Counted from the first letter of the stretch, positions 7,485 through 16,542 are shown. The stretch is DNA of 64,000 bases from Natronosalvus halobius (GCF_024138145.1 NZ_CP099997.1:1488001-1552000), one strand, 5' to 3'. The notes: generated by a model from the letters alone, not told the origin. Numbers and translations: made by a program.

Positions 7485-9836
7485 ATGGACCCGACTTCCG
7501 AGACCGACACGGGACCCGATCCGCGGGCCCGCCAGCAGGAAGTCGTCGCCCAACTCGGGCAACAAGCCCTCCAGAGTGATGATCTCGATGGGTTGATGCG
7601 CGACGCCGCGGTCACCGCCGCCGAGACGCTCGAGGTCGAGTACGCGGCGGTGCTCGAGCGGCGTTCCGACGAAGACACCCTCTCGCTCAGACAGGGCGTC
7701 GGCTGGAACGACGGGATCGTCGGGTCGGCGACCGTCCCCGCCGATCCACACTCGCAGGGGGGCTATACGTTGCTCACCGAAGAGCCGGTCGTCGTCGACG
7801 ATTTGCGGGCCGAAGAGCGGTTTTCTGTCCCCGCGCTGTTTTCAGACCACGACGTCGTGAGCGGGATCAGCGTCGCCATCGGCGGGCCGGGCGATCCCTG
7901 GGGCGTCTTCGGCGTTCACACCACCGACCGTCGCGAATTCGCCGAGGACGCCGCTGCGTTCGTCACAAATCTCACGAACGTTCTCGCCGCGGCGATCGAT
8001 CGCGCCGAGACGGAACGCCGGTTGCGCGAGCGCGAACGACGGCTCGAGCGATATAGGGAGTACACCGACGGCATCCTCGCCGCCGTCGACGACGTGTTCT
8101 ATGTCATCGACGAATCGGGCACGTTCCAGCGCTGGAACGAATCCCTGACCGCGGTGACAGGCTATTCGGACACGGAGGTCGAGTCGATGCACCCGGTGGC
8201 GTTCTTCGACGAGGAGGATCGCGACTCGATCGCAGCCGAGATCTCGGAAGCCTTCGAAACCGGACGTGCTCGAGTCGAGGCCGACATTCTGACGAAAGAC
8301 GGTGACCGCATCCCCTACGAGTTCGTCGCGACCAGACTCGAGGCGCCCGACGGAACGCCGGTCCTGGCCGGGATCGGCCGCGACGTCACGGCACGAAAGG
8401 AACGGACCCGGGAGCTCATCAGGTACGAGCGCATCGTCGAAACGATCAACGACGGCATCTACGTGGCCGACGACGACCTGCGATACACGATGGTCAACGA
8501 CGCGTTCGCCGCGTTGACCGGCTACACCCGCGAGAATCTTCAGGGGGCCCACGCCACACGTGTCATCGACGAGGCAACCATCGAGGAGGCCGCGGAAATG
8601 CGTGCGGTGATGGCCACCGACGAGACGGCCAATCCGACGCAGGAAACGACCGTCGAGACGGCAGACGGCACCAACGTCCCCGTGGAAGTGACGTTCGCGT
8701 CGTTTACCGCCGATGGCGAGGAGAACCGCGTCGGCGTGGTCCGAGACATCACCGACCGCGAGGAACGCGAGCGGGCCCTCGAAGAGAGCGAGCGTCGATA
8801 CCGGACGCTCGTCGAGAACTTCCCGGACGGCGCCGTCGGCCTCTACGACGAGGACCTCACTTACACGGTTGCCGGCGGCGAGATGTTGAACGTACTGGAT
8901 ATCCCACCGGACGAGATCGTCGGCGTCTCGATCTACGAGCGCTACCCCGACGACCTCGTCGAGGAGATCAAGCCGCACTTCCGCGCCGCGTTCGAGGGCG
9001 AGTCGAATACGTTCGAGGTCGAGTACCACGACCGCCACCTGCTGGCGCACACCCTTCCCGTTCGAAACGGCGCCGACGAAATCTACGCGGGGATGTTGAT
9101 GATCCAGGACATCACCGAGCGGACGGAGTACCGTCGACAGCTCGAGGCGTCGAACGAGCGCCTCGAGCAGTTCGCTTACGCCGCTTCCCACGACCTCAAA
9201 GAGCCCCTGCGGATGATCTCGAGCTACCTCACGCTGCTCCAGAAGCGCTACGACGGCGAACTCGACGAGGACGGCGAGGAGTTCCTGAAATTCGCCGTCG
9301 ACGGCGCCGATCGGATGCGCGCGATGATCGACGGGCTGCTCGCGTACTCGCGAATCGACACCCAGGGAGAGCCGCTCGAGCCGCTCGAGCTGGACGCCGT
9401 CCTCGACGCCTCCGTCGACAACCTGCGCGTGAGAATTGAGGAGAGCGGGGCCGAGCTCACGGCCGACTCGCTCCCTCGCGTACGGGGCGACGAACACCAG
9501 CTCCAGCAGGTCTTCCAGAACCTCCTGAGCAACGCAATCGAGTACAGCGGCGACGACCCCCCGCGGATTCGCGTCTGGGCCGAGCGAGCCGGGGACGAGT
9601 GGGAGGTGTCGGTTCGTGACGAAGGGATCGGTATCGACCCCGACGAGACCGATCAGGTGTTCGAGGTGTTCCAGCGCCTCCACAGCTACGACGAGCACGC
9701 TGGAACGGGGATTGGGCTCGCGCTCTGTCAGCGAATCGTCGAGCGTCACGGCGGCGAGATCCGGGTCGAATCGGCGCCCGAAGAGGGGGCGACGTTCTCG
9801 TTCACGCTCCCTGCAGTGAACGGCGCCGGTCCGTAG
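7485..9836 (+). CDS. Sensor histidine kinase, GAF-PAS-PAS-PAS-HisKA-HATPase
   Basis: The 783-residue protein has no membrane segment and is likely cytosolic. Domain order: GAF at about residues 30-180, a short coiled segment (RRLRERERRLERY), three PAS domains (about 195-300, 310-430, 435-545; for example DDVFYVIDESGTFQRWNESL and DGIYVADDDLRYTMVNDAF), then HisKA with the phospho-acceptor His569 in YAASHDLKEPLR and HATPase_c with the N box (QNLLSNAIEYS), G1 (DEGIGIDP) and G2 (GTGIGLALCQ). All catalytic motifs look intact. No response regulator is adjacent; haloarchaeal kinases of this type often act on distant single-domain receivers such as those at 14509 and 22780. Confidence 0.93.
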   Translation: MDPTSETDTGPDPRARQQEVVAQLGQQALQSDDLDGLMRDAAVTAAETLEVEYAAVLERRSDEDTLSLRQGVGWNDGIVGSATVPADPHSQGGYTLLTEEPVVVDDLRAEERFSVPALFSDHDVVSGISVAIGGPGDPWGVFGVHTTDRREFAEDAAAFVTNLTNVLAAAIDRAETERRLRERERRLERYREYTDGILAAVDDVFYVIDESGTFQRWNESLTAVTGYSDTEVESMHPVAFFDEEDRDSIAAEISEAFETGRARVEADILTKDGDRIPYEFVATRLEAPDGTPVLAGIGRDVTARKERTRELIRYERIVETINDGIYVADDDLRYTMVNDAFAALTGYTRENLQGAHATRVIDEATIEEAAEMRAVMATDETANPTQETTVETADGTNVPVEVTFASFTADGEENRVGVVRDITDREERERALEESERRYRTLVENFPDGAVGLYDEDLTYTVAGGEMLNVLDIPPDEIVGVSIYERYPDDLVEEIKPHFRAAFEGESNTFEVEYHDRHLLAHTLPVRNGADEIYAGMLMIQDITERTEYRRQLEASNERLEQFAYAASHDLKEPLRMISSYLTLLQKRYDGELDEDGEEFLKFAVDGADRMRAMIDGLLAYSRIDTQGEPLEPLELDAVLDASVDNLRVRIEESGAELTADSLPRVRGDEHQLQQVFQNLLSNAIEYSGDDPPRIRVWAERAGDEWEVSVRDEGIGIDPDETDQVFEVFQRLHSYDEHAGTGIGLALCQRIVERHGGEIRVESAPEEGATFSFTLPAVNGAGP

Positions 9837-9895
9837 CGTTCCCTCTTGCCGATCGGGTGCGAAGGTGATTCGTCCAATCGTGTGGAGAAGGCAAG

Positions 9896-9999
9896 CTGGT
9901 GTACCGAGTAGCGAAAGGGACCTGGTGTACCGAGTAGCGAAAGGGACCTGGTGTACCGAGTAGCGAAAGGGACCTGGTGTACCGAGTAGCGAAAGGGAC
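9896..9999. repeat. Tandem array of four 26-bp repeats
   Basis: Four identical copies of a 26-bp unit (beginning CTGGTGTACCGAGTAGCG, ending AAAGGGAC) follow directly on each other, with a fifth degenerate half copy after 9999. There are no spacers. The array lies between the ends of the histidine kinase and the J-domain ferredoxin gene. It contains no supported gene. Confidence 0.97.
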
Positions 10000-10066
10000 C
10001 TGCCCTATCGAGTGCGAAGGCGAGGGGGCGTCGCCCGCGTCGGCGAAACGAACCCCGAGGCCCACC

Positions 10067-10714
10067 TCACTCGAACGGTCGCGGCGGCAACCTGAGTTCG
10101 TCGAGTTCGGGGAGGTGCTTGACGTTGAAGACGACGGCCGCGTCGTCGGTGAGCGGTCGTCCGACACACGAGAGGCGGATGCCGCGGTCGACCATCTCCT
10201 CGGGCAGGATGTGATCGACCGGCGTCGACAGGTCACCCCCGAGCATCGCCACGGCGCAGTTCGCGCAGGCACCGCCCCGGCAGGCGTAGGGCCAGTCGAA
10301 CCCCTCGTCTTCGGCGGCCTCGAGAAGCGTCTCGCCAGGGTCGACCTGGACGCGTCCGTAGTCGCTCGACGCGAGGTCGGCCTCGGCCGCCTTCTCCAGG
10401 AGGGCGTCGTCCTCGAGGGTCCAGCCGTGGTCGGTGAGGGCGTCGTAGTTGAGGTAGGTGACCTCAGCGGTGTTCGAGGTGTGATCGGATTCCGCCGCGC
10501 CGTTCGTCCCGGGGTCCACGTCGAAATCGCGTCGCTCGAGCGGCCCGGTATCGCCCACGAGCAGTTGCTCCCGCGCCGCGTGGACTTTCCTGAACTCGAC
10601 GATCGACCCGCCGTGGTCGGGGTGGGCTTCCTTCACCCGCTGGCGGAACGCGCGTTCGATTGTCGCGTCGTCCGCGCCGGGTTCGATTCGCAGGACGTCG
10701 AACGGGGACTCCAC
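10067..10714 (-). CDS. J-domain / plant-type 2Fe-2S ferredoxin fusion
   Basis: The 215-residue protein joins an N-terminal J domain (residues 1-50, with the diagnostic HPD at 31-33 in KEAHPDHGG) to a C-terminal [2Fe-2S] ferredoxin domain. The cluster ligands are Cys145, Cys150, Cys153 (ACRGGACANC) and Cys183 (LSCVG), the C-x4-C-x2-C-xn-C pattern of plant-type ferredoxins. The linker (about 50-110) is acidic. Haloarchaea use such ferredoxins as electron carriers for 2-oxoacid oxidoreductases, so it could also feed the Nuo complex; the J domain suggests coupling to DnaK or to cluster assembly. Both flanks carry 26-bp repeat arrays. Confidence 0.9.
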   Translation of the reverse strand: MESPFDVLRIEPGADDATIERAFRQRVKEAHPDHGGSIVEFRKVHAAREQLLVGDTGPLERRDFDVDPGTNGAAESDHTSNTAEVTYLNYDALTDHGWTLEDDALLEKAAEADLASSDYGRVQVDPGETLLEAAEDEGFDWPYACRGGACANCAVAMLGGDLSTPVDHILPEEMVDRGIRLSCVGRPLTDDAAVVFNVKHLPELDELRLPPRPFE

Positions 10715-10770
10715 AGTAGGGCTAGCGGGATGGCGGTTGTATACTTTGTCCCAACGGTCGATCCCGCCGG

Positions 10771-10920
10771 TTGCGATAGCCGGTGGTGAGCGGCGATTGC
10801 GATAGCCGGTGGTGAGCGGCGATTGCGATAGCCGGTGGTGAGCGGCGATTGCGATAGCCGGTGGTGAGCGGCGATTGCGATAGCCGGTGGTGAGCGGCGA
10901 TTGCGATAGCCGGTGGTGAG
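10771..10920. repeat. Tandem array of 5.8 copies of a second 26-bp repeat
   Basis: Five complete copies and one 20-base partial copy of a 26-bp unit (starting TTGCGATAGCCGGTGGTGAG) run head to tail from 10771 to 10920, between the divergent J-domain ferredoxin gene and MutS-like gene. The unit differs from the 26-bp unit at 9896 but has the same length. There are no spacers and no supported gene. Confidence 0.97.
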
Positions 10921-10975
10921 CACCCGTTTCGATACTCGCCGGCGATCGTTGGTTGGATACCCGCCGGCGAGCGCA

Positions 10976-10983
10976 GTCTTTAC
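10976..10983 (+). promoter_or_regulatory. TATA-like box of the MutS-related gene
   Basis: CTTTACGG is centred about 27 bases before the ATG at 11008, the spacing of a leaderless haloarchaeal promoter; it lies just past the 26-bp repeat array. Confidence 0.4.
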
Positions 10984-11007
10984 GGTCCTCGCTTCGAACC
11001 GAGAGGT

Positions 11008-12867
11008 ATGCGACTCGAGGCGTACTGGGGCGTCGGGCCGAAGACCCGCGAAGCCCTCACCGACACGCTAGGGACCGAGCGGGCCATCAGGGCGATCGAG
11101 GGCGGCGACGTGCGGGCGCTGACCGACGCCGGCCTCTCCAGAGGGCGAGCGACGGGAATCCTCCGACGAGCGACCGGTGGAGAGGGCATGGACACCCTCG
11201 CGACGAGCGACGCCCGGGCGGCGTACAAGGAACTCCTCGACCTGGCAGTCGATCACGCCGTGACCGACCGGGCGGCCGACCGCATCCGCGTGCTCACCCC
11301 CCTGACGAGCGTCGACGCGATGGAGACACGACTCGACGACGTGCTCGCGGCCCGGGACGCCTGGGAATCGCTCGCGGACGACGACCGCGAGACCGTCCTC
11401 GACGCCTACGCCCGCTACGACGACCGCGACGGGAGCGAACGCGCCGCCGTCGAGGCCGCGCTTGCGCTATGTGACTCCGGGGTCGAGACCGGCCCCTTCG
11501 AAGCCATCGCCGACCTCGAGACCGACGCGCTCGAGGCCGCGGCCGCGGCGCTGGGCGCGCTCGAAGGGGAGGACAACCGCGTCCAGGAGGGGGCGGACGA
11601 GGAACTCGATCGGCTGCGCTCGGCGCTCGGCGCCGTCGAGGACATGGACGCCAACGCCCTCCAGGTGATCGAGGACCTGCGCTCGGACGGCGTCGGCGAC
11701 GTGACCGCCTTCCAGGACGCCTTCGAGGATCGACTGCTCTCTGAGACCCAGGTCACGATCGACCAGGTTCGCGAGGCCATGCCGACCGAGGCGACGGACG
11801 CGACCGACTTCGTCGGCGGCACCCTCCGGAGCCTGCGGTCGGCTCTCACGAGCGCCGTCGACGAGCGCGAGGCGACCGTTCGAAGCGACCTGGAGGCCAC
11901 GCTCGAGGACGCTCGTGAGGCAATCGACCGGGCGGTCGGGGCCGTCGACGACATCGCCTTCCACCTCTCGCTGGCCCGGTTCGCGCTGGCGTACGACTGC
12001 ACCCGACCAGCGTTCCGGACGGGCGACGAGGCCGCGGTTTCCGTCGTCCGAGCGACGAACGTCGCGCTGGCCGCTCGAGGCGAGTCGGTACAGCCGGTGA
12101 CGTACGCGCTGGGCGAGCACGGCGTGACGGGCGACGCGCTCGGGGCGAAGGGGGTCGAGCAACTCGATGCCGACGGCGATACCGACGTCTCAACCCGGAT
12201 CGAACTCGAGGCCAGGAGCGACCCGATCACGGCGGAGGAACTGCCAGGCGACGAACGCGTCGCCGTCCTCACCGGCGCCAACAGCGGCGGGAAGACGACG
12301 CTGCTCGAGACGCTGTGCCAGGTGGTCCTGCTGGCGACGATGGGCCTGCCCGTCCCGGCCGACCGCGCGGAGGTGACCCCCGTCGACGCGCTCGTCTTCC
12401 ACCGCCGCCACGCCAGTTTCAACGCCGGCGTCCTCGAGTCGACGCTGCGATCGATCGTCCCGCCGCTCTCGAGTGGCGGCCGAACGCTCATGCTCGTCGA
12501 CGAGTTCGAGGCGATCACCGAACCCGGAAGCGCCGCCGACTTGCTCCACGGACTCGTCCGGTTGACCGTCGAGCGCGACGCCCTGGGCGTCTTCGTCACC
12601 CACCTCGCGGACGACCTCGAGCCCCTGCCGCCCGAGGCCAGGGTGGACGGCATCTTCGCCGAGGGGCTGAACCCCGACCTCGAGTTGCTGGTCGACTACC
12701 AGCCCCGGTTCGGGACCGTTGGGCGCTCGACGCCGGAGTTCATCGTCTCGCGGCTGGTGGCCAACGCCGAGGACCGGAGCGAGCGGGCCGGGTTCGAGAC
12801 GCTGGGTGAGGCGGTCGGCAACGACGTGGTCCAGCGGACGCTTGCGGACGCGCGCTGGAGCGGCTAG
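11008..12867 (+). CDS. MutS-related ATPase with N-terminal helix-hairpin-helix
   Basis: The 619-residue protein begins with a helix-hairpin-helix-like segment (YWGVGPKTREALTDTLG), continues through a long helical middle (about 70-340) rich in acidic heptads, and ends with a MutS domain V ATPase: Walker A GANSGGKTT (about residues 423-431) and Walker B LMLVDEFE (about 495-502), followed by the MutS-like FVTHLADDL switch. The mismatch-recognition domain I of MutS1 is absent, so it is closer to the archaeal MutS5/MutS2-like group; it is unlikely to be a canonical mismatch sensor and may act on branched DNA or recombination intermediates. There is no C-terminal Smr nuclease domain. Confidence 0.85.
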   Translation: MRLEAYWGVGPKTREALTDTLGTERAIRAIEGGDVRALTDAGLSRGRATGILRRATGGEGMDTLATSDARAAYKELLDLAVDHAVTDRAADRIRVLTPLTSVDAMETRLDDVLAARDAWESLADDDRETVLDAYARYDDRDGSERAAVEAALALCDSGVETGPFEAIADLETDALEAAAAALGALEGEDNRVQEGADEELDRLRSALGAVEDMDANALQVIEDLRSDGVGDVTAFQDAFEDRLLSETQVTIDQVREAMPTEATDATDFVGGTLRSLRSALTSAVDEREATVRSDLEATLEDAREAIDRAVGAVDDIAFHLSLARFALAYDCTRPAFRTGDEAAVSVVRATNVALAARGESVQPVTYALGEHGVTGDALGAKGVEQLDADGDTDVSTRIELEARSDPITAEELPGDERVAVLTGANSGGKTTLLETLCQVVLLATMGLPVPADRAEVTPVDALVFHRRHASFNAGVLESTLRSIVPPLSSGGRTLMLVDEFEAITEPGSAADLLHGLVRLTVERDALGVFVTHLADDLEPLPPEARVDGIFAEGLNPDLELLVDYQPRFGTVGRSTPEFIVSRLVANAEDRSERAGFETLGEAVGNDVVQRTLADARWSG

Positions 12868-12973
12868 ACCGTCGCGATCGTGGTTGCGGTTGCGGTCGAG
12901 GCCCGTCGACGAACGCGAACGTGCCGGTAGAATTACCGTTTTTGAACGCAAAACCTCGAGCGACTCCGAAGCG

Positions 12974-14362
12974 ATGGCTCCTCGACTGCTCCACTACTCC
13001 GACCTAGAGAACGCCTACGACGACCCCGCCCGCCTCGGCCGACTCGCCCACCTGATTCGCGAGCGTCGGGACGACAAGACCCTGCTCTGTGACACCGGCG
13101 ACACCACCGCACCGGGGCTGCTCTCGATGGAGACGCGCGGTCGCCACGTCGAACGATTCTACCGGGCCGTCGAACCCGACCTGGCGACCTTCGGTAACCA
13201 CGACTTCGACAACGGCCGGGACGCCCTCGAGTCCATCGTCGCGAACTCTCCACAGACCTGGCTCACGGCGAACCTCGTGGAGTCGACGACTGGCGAGCGA
13301 TTCGCCGCGGATCTCGGCGTCGAGCGGACCGCCATTCGATCCGTCGGGGGAACCCGAATCGGCTTCGTCGGCGTCACCGACCCCGAAACCGTTCGGACGC
13401 ACCCGTGCGCCCAGTCACTGGCCGTCCAGGACCCGGTTTCGGCGGTTGAGCGGGCGGTCGACGTGCTGACGGACAGGGGTGCCGAGACCGTCGTCGTCCT
13501 CTCACACGCCGGCCACGTCGACGACGATATCGCTCGATTCGAGGGCGTCGACCTCGTGCTCGGCGGGCACGTCCACGACGTTCGAGCCGAGTGCGTCGAC
13601 GGGACGCTCGTGGTCCATCCGGGGCAGCGCGGGGGCCTGCTGGCCGAGGTTCGGCTGGCTCCCGAAGGCCCGACAGCCGACATCCACGACGTGCCTCCCG
13701 CCGTAGTCGCGACCGACGTGGCCGACGCCTACCGCGACCTGCGGGCCGATCTCGGCCTCGAGCAACCGATCGCCGAGGCACAGACGCCGATTCCCCGGAC
13801 CGTCGCCGAGTGCTACCCCGAAAGCGTAGTCGGCAACACCGTCGGCGACGCCATCCGCTGGGCCGCCGACGCCGACCTCGCGGTCTACAACGCGATGTCG
13901 CTTCGAAGCGGCCCGCCGCTGTCGGGCGCCGTCACGGTCGGCGACCTCCGGTCGACCGTCCCCTTCGACAACGAGATCCGAACCGCCCGCCTGGACGGGT
14001 CCGAGGTCGGGACTCTGCTCGAGAGCCTGGCGAGGCCCGGTCCCGACCTCGAGGTGTTCGGCCACCTCAGTGGCGGGCGCGTTCGCTGGCGTCGAACCGA
14101 ACGCGACCTCGAGGTCGAGTCGGTGACGGTCGACGGTGGCTCCATCGATTCGACGACGACGTACACCGTGGCGGCACCGGCGTTCGCGTTCGAGCACCAA
14201 CTGTTCGACCCGCTCGAGCCAGACCGCGTCGTCGACGTTCACGGCCGATGCCACCCCGCGCTGGTCGAGTACGTCGACCGGTACGGGCTCTCGAACGTCG
14301 AAGAGCGCATGACGGCGACCGTCGACGACGCGCCGGACTCGGTTCGATCGCTCAGGGAATGA
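12974..14362 (+). CDS. 5'-nucleotidase family metallophosphoesterase
   Basis: The 462-residue protein contains the calcineurin-like metal-site motifs (LLCDTGDT, FGNHDFDNG, LSHAGH, GGHVHD) in residues 1-215 and a C-terminal 5'-nucleotidase substrate domain (GNTVGDAIRWAADADLAVYN, about 285-440). Homologues hydrolyse 5'-nucleotides or nucleotide sugars. No signal peptide is visible, unlike exported bacterial UshA, so this one is probably cytosolic, and its substrate is uncertain. The start at 12974 was preferred because the phosphoesterase domain begins at once (APRLLHYSDLE); the longer reading overlaps the MutS-like gene. Its first metal motif is degenerate (HYSDLE instead of H-T-N-D-x-H). Confidence 0.85.
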   Translation: MAPRLLHYSDLENAYDDPARLGRLAHLIRERRDDKTLLCDTGDTTAPGLLSMETRGRHVERFYRAVEPDLATFGNHDFDNGRDALESIVANSPQTWLTANLVESTTGERFAADLGVERTAIRSVGGTRIGFVGVTDPETVRTHPCAQSLAVQDPVSAVERAVDVLTDRGAETVVVLSHAGHVDDDIARFEGVDLVLGGHVHDVRAECVDGTLVVHPGQRGGLLAEVRLAPEGPTADIHDVPPAVVATDVADAYRDLRADLGLEQPIAEAQTPIPRTVAECYPESVVGNTVGDAIRWAADADLAVYNAMSLRSGPPLSGAVTVGDLRSTVPFDNEIRTARLDGSEVGTLLESLARPGPDLEVFGHLSGGRVRWRRTERDLEVESVTVDGGSIDSTTTYTVAAPAFAFEHQLFDPLEPDRVVDVHGRCHPALVEYVDRYGLSNVEERMTATVDDAPDSVRSLRE

Positions 14363-14508
14363 CGGCGCTCGGGGGACGAGACCCGTCACTCTCGAGAAGG
14401 CGCTGGGATACGCGTACGCCTTCGGCGGATTCGCCGGGTTTACGCACGACGCGAGCAATAGGAGCGGCTGACGCCCGCTCGAGCGTTCGAGCGTTCGACG
14501 ATGCCGTC

Positions 14509-14964
14509 TCAGGTCTCACCGGTGCGAACGACGGACAGACGAAAGCCGTCGAATTCGCGAATCACGTCGACGAACTCCCCGGGATCGACCGGCTTTTCGA
14601 GGACCGCATCCTCGTCCGAATCGTGGTCGAGATCACGCGACTTGATGAGGTCTTCGTCCATCCCCGACAGAATAATGACCGGGACATCTTCCAGCTCTTC
14701 GTGGTGTTTGATTTCGTGAAGCACGTCTTCGCCGTCCACTCGCGGCAGATGGAGGTCCAGCAAGATGATGTCCGGACGGGGTGCATTCTCGTACTCGCCG
14801 CGGCGGTGGATGAAGTCTAGCGCTGCCTGGCCGTCGGTGACCGTGTGGAGGTTATTGGCGATGTGGCCGTCGCGGAAGGCTTCCTCGATGAGACGTACGT
14901 CTCCGGGGTTGTCTTCGACCAGTAATAGTTGCGCTTCGGTGGGGGGCGAGGGGCGGCTACCCAT
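14509..14964 (-). CDS. Single-domain response regulator (Rcp1-like)
   Basis: The 151-residue protein is a lone receiver domain: acidic pocket LLVEDNPGDVR (Glu17, Asp18), phospho-acceptor Asp70 in ILLDLHLP, and the conserved Lys in LEKPVDPGEF. There is no output domain. The NPGD signature places it with the cyanobacterial Rcp1/haloarchaeal group that relays phosphate from PAS/GAF histidine kinases. No kinase is adjacent; the kinase at 7485 is a candidate partner. The gene lies alone between a phosphoesterase and a winged-helix gene. Confidence 0.92.
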   Translation of the reverse strand: MGSRPSPPTEAQLLLVEDNPGDVRLIEEAFRDGHIANNLHTVTDGQAALDFIHRRGEYENAPRPDIILLDLHLPRVDGEDVLHEIKHHEELEDVPVIILSGMDEDLIKSRDLDHDSDEDAVLEKPVDPGEFVDVIREFDGFRLSVVRTGET

Positions 14965-15075
14965 AGTTGCATCTGCCGGCGAAAGAGTATAAGCGACTCG
15001 CCTGAACCCCCTGTTCGTCTCACGGACCGATAGAAGTGATTCGAGCGAACGATCTGTACTCCCTCGAACGCCGTT

Positions 15076-15297
15076 TCACCGATCGACGCTCGCCTCGAGC
15101 CGCCGCCGTCCGCGGTCGGTAACCGCGTACGTACCCTGCCTGGACGGAGCCAGGCAGCCCTCCTCGTAGAGGCGATTACACGCCAGGTCAACCGTCACCG
15201 GATGTGCGTCGAGACGCTCGGCGAGGTCGATCACGCGCATCGACGGCCCCGCCTCGAGGGCACGCAGGATCGGTCGCTCGAGGTGTGCCTGGTGCAT
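15076..15297 (-). CDS. Small winged-helix protein directly after TFB
   Basis: The 73-residue protein is a single winged-helix domain: HLERPILRALEAG, then MRVIDLAERLDAHPVTVDLACNRLYEEGCL (helix-turn-helix), and a wing GTYAVTDRGRRRLEA. Its ATG (15297-15295) immediately follows the stop codon of the TFB gene (TAG at 15300-15298) with no gap, so the two are almost surely co-transcribed and translationally coupled. That arrangement suggests a partner or modulator of this TFB, but such a role is inference. It has a PhiH/MarR-like size without further domains. Confidence 0.85.
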   Translation of the reverse strand: MHQAHLERPILRALEAGPSMRVIDLAERLDAHPVTVDLACNRLYEEGCLAPSRQGTYAVTDRGRRRLEASVDR

Positions 15298-16311
15298 CTA
15301 CCCGTCACCGTGCTCGCCGTAGACCTCGAGCAGTTCCTGGTACCGGTTCCGAATGGTGACCTCGCTCACGTTCGCGGCGTCGCTGACGGTCGACTGGGTG
15401 ACCGTCTCGTTCGCCAGACGCGACGCGGAGTAGACAGCCGCGGCCGCGAGCCCCGCCGGGCTCTTCCCGCTGTGGACGCCGCGTTCCTTCGCCGTCTCGA
15501 GCAACTCGCGGGCGAGACGCTCGGCGTCGCTGCTGACCTCGAGATCCGAGGCGTATTGGCGGAGGTAGTGAACCGGATCGGCCGGCTCCATCGCGAGCCC
15601 GAGCTCCTGAGAGACGTACCGATAGGCTCGCTGGACCGGCAGTTTCTCGACCCGGCTGACCGTCTCGAATTCGACCAGCGTGCGCGGGGTGTCGTGGCGT
15701 CGGGCGGCGGCGTACAGGCACGCGGTCGTCATCGCCTCGATCGATCGTCCGGGGAGTAACTCCTCCTGGACGGCTCGTCGGTAGAGGACGCCAGCCGTCT
15801 CGCGACACGGCTCCGGCAATCCGAGCGCCGACGCCATGCGCTCGAGTTCCCCGAACGCCTGTTTGAGGTTTCGCTCCTGGGCGCTCTTCGTCCGGAAGCG
15901 TTCGTCCCAAGTTCGTAGCCGCTGGAACTGTGCTCGCTTCTGGGACGAGAGGCGATTGCCGTAGGCGTCCTTGTTACGCCAGTCGATGACGGTGCTGAGC
16001 CCCTTGTCGTGTACGAGATCGCTAGTCGGCGCGCCGACGCGGCTTCGCGCGTTCGACTCCGCGTCGGAGAACGACCGCCACTCGGGGCCGCGGTCGATCT
16101 GGTCGTCGTCGAGGACCAGCCCGCATTCGGCGCACGCGCGTTCGCCGTGCTCCGCGTCGTGCGCGATTCGCCCGTCACACTCCGGACACGTCCGAACTCG
16201 AGCGTCGTTGGTCGTCCGGTTCCTCTGCTCAGTTCGGTCGCCGGTCCGGTCGCGCTGGTCGGTCCGGCCGGTCGCTTCCTCGTCGGTCTGGGTGGCGAGT
16301 GTCTCGTTCAT
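15298..16311 (-). CDS. tfb: Transcription initiation factor IIB (TFB paralogue)
   Basis: The 337-residue protein has the full TFB architecture: a disordered Thr/Arg/Asp-rich N-terminus (residues 1-40), a zinc ribbon with CPEC and CAEC pairs (about 42-66), the B-reader/linker segment (GPEWRSFSDAESNARSRVG), and two cyclin-like repeats (about 140-230 and 235-330), the second ending TIRNRYQELLEVYG. TFB recruits RNA polymerase to TBP-bound promoters. Haloarchaea carry many TFB paralogues with divided regulatory roles; which one this is cannot be told here. It is followed without a gap by a small winged-helix gene. Confidence 0.95.
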   Translation of the reverse strand: MNETLATQTDEEATGRTDQRDRTGDRTEQRNRTTNDARVRTCPECDGRIAHDAEHGERACAECGLVLDDDQIDRGPEWRSFSDAESNARSRVGAPTSDLVHDKGLSTVIDWRNKDAYGNRLSSQKRAQFQRLRTWDERFRTKSAQERNLKQAFGELERMASALGLPEPCRETAGVLYRRAVQEELLPGRSIEAMTTACLYAAARRHDTPRTLVEFETVSRVEKLPVQRAYRYVSQELGLAMEPADPVHYLRQYASDLEVSSDAERLARELLETAKERGVHSGKSPAGLAAAAVYSASRLANETVTQSTVSDAANVSEVTIRNRYQELLEVYGEHGDG

Positions 16312-16542
16312 CGGTGGATCGGTGACGATTGGCGGTCAACGGTCGGCGAACCGTCGGCCGTCTGTGGTTGTCTAGCGCTATTCCGGAGCGACCCATGAAC
16401 GAATGGCAGATTCCCAGCGGCTGGGAACCGGCCCGAACGTCGTGGTGACGTCGTTTGCAGATGTACTCGAGTGTCGACGAACCGGGACCGCCCGAGCGAC
16501 GGAAGACGGAAATTACTGGTCCCCTCCCGATGCCCTTCCAGT

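Noticed and set aside
7842..9749. Long minus-strand ORF opposite the histidine kinase
   Set aside because: Antisense shadow of a clear GAF-PAS-HisKA kinase.
9896..10920. CRISPR array
   Set aside because: Repeats are directly tandem with no unique spacers, and no cas gene is present in the window.
16312..16542. Additional gene between TFB and the EamA gene
   Set aside because: No open frame with good composition or start context was seen in the 231 bases.
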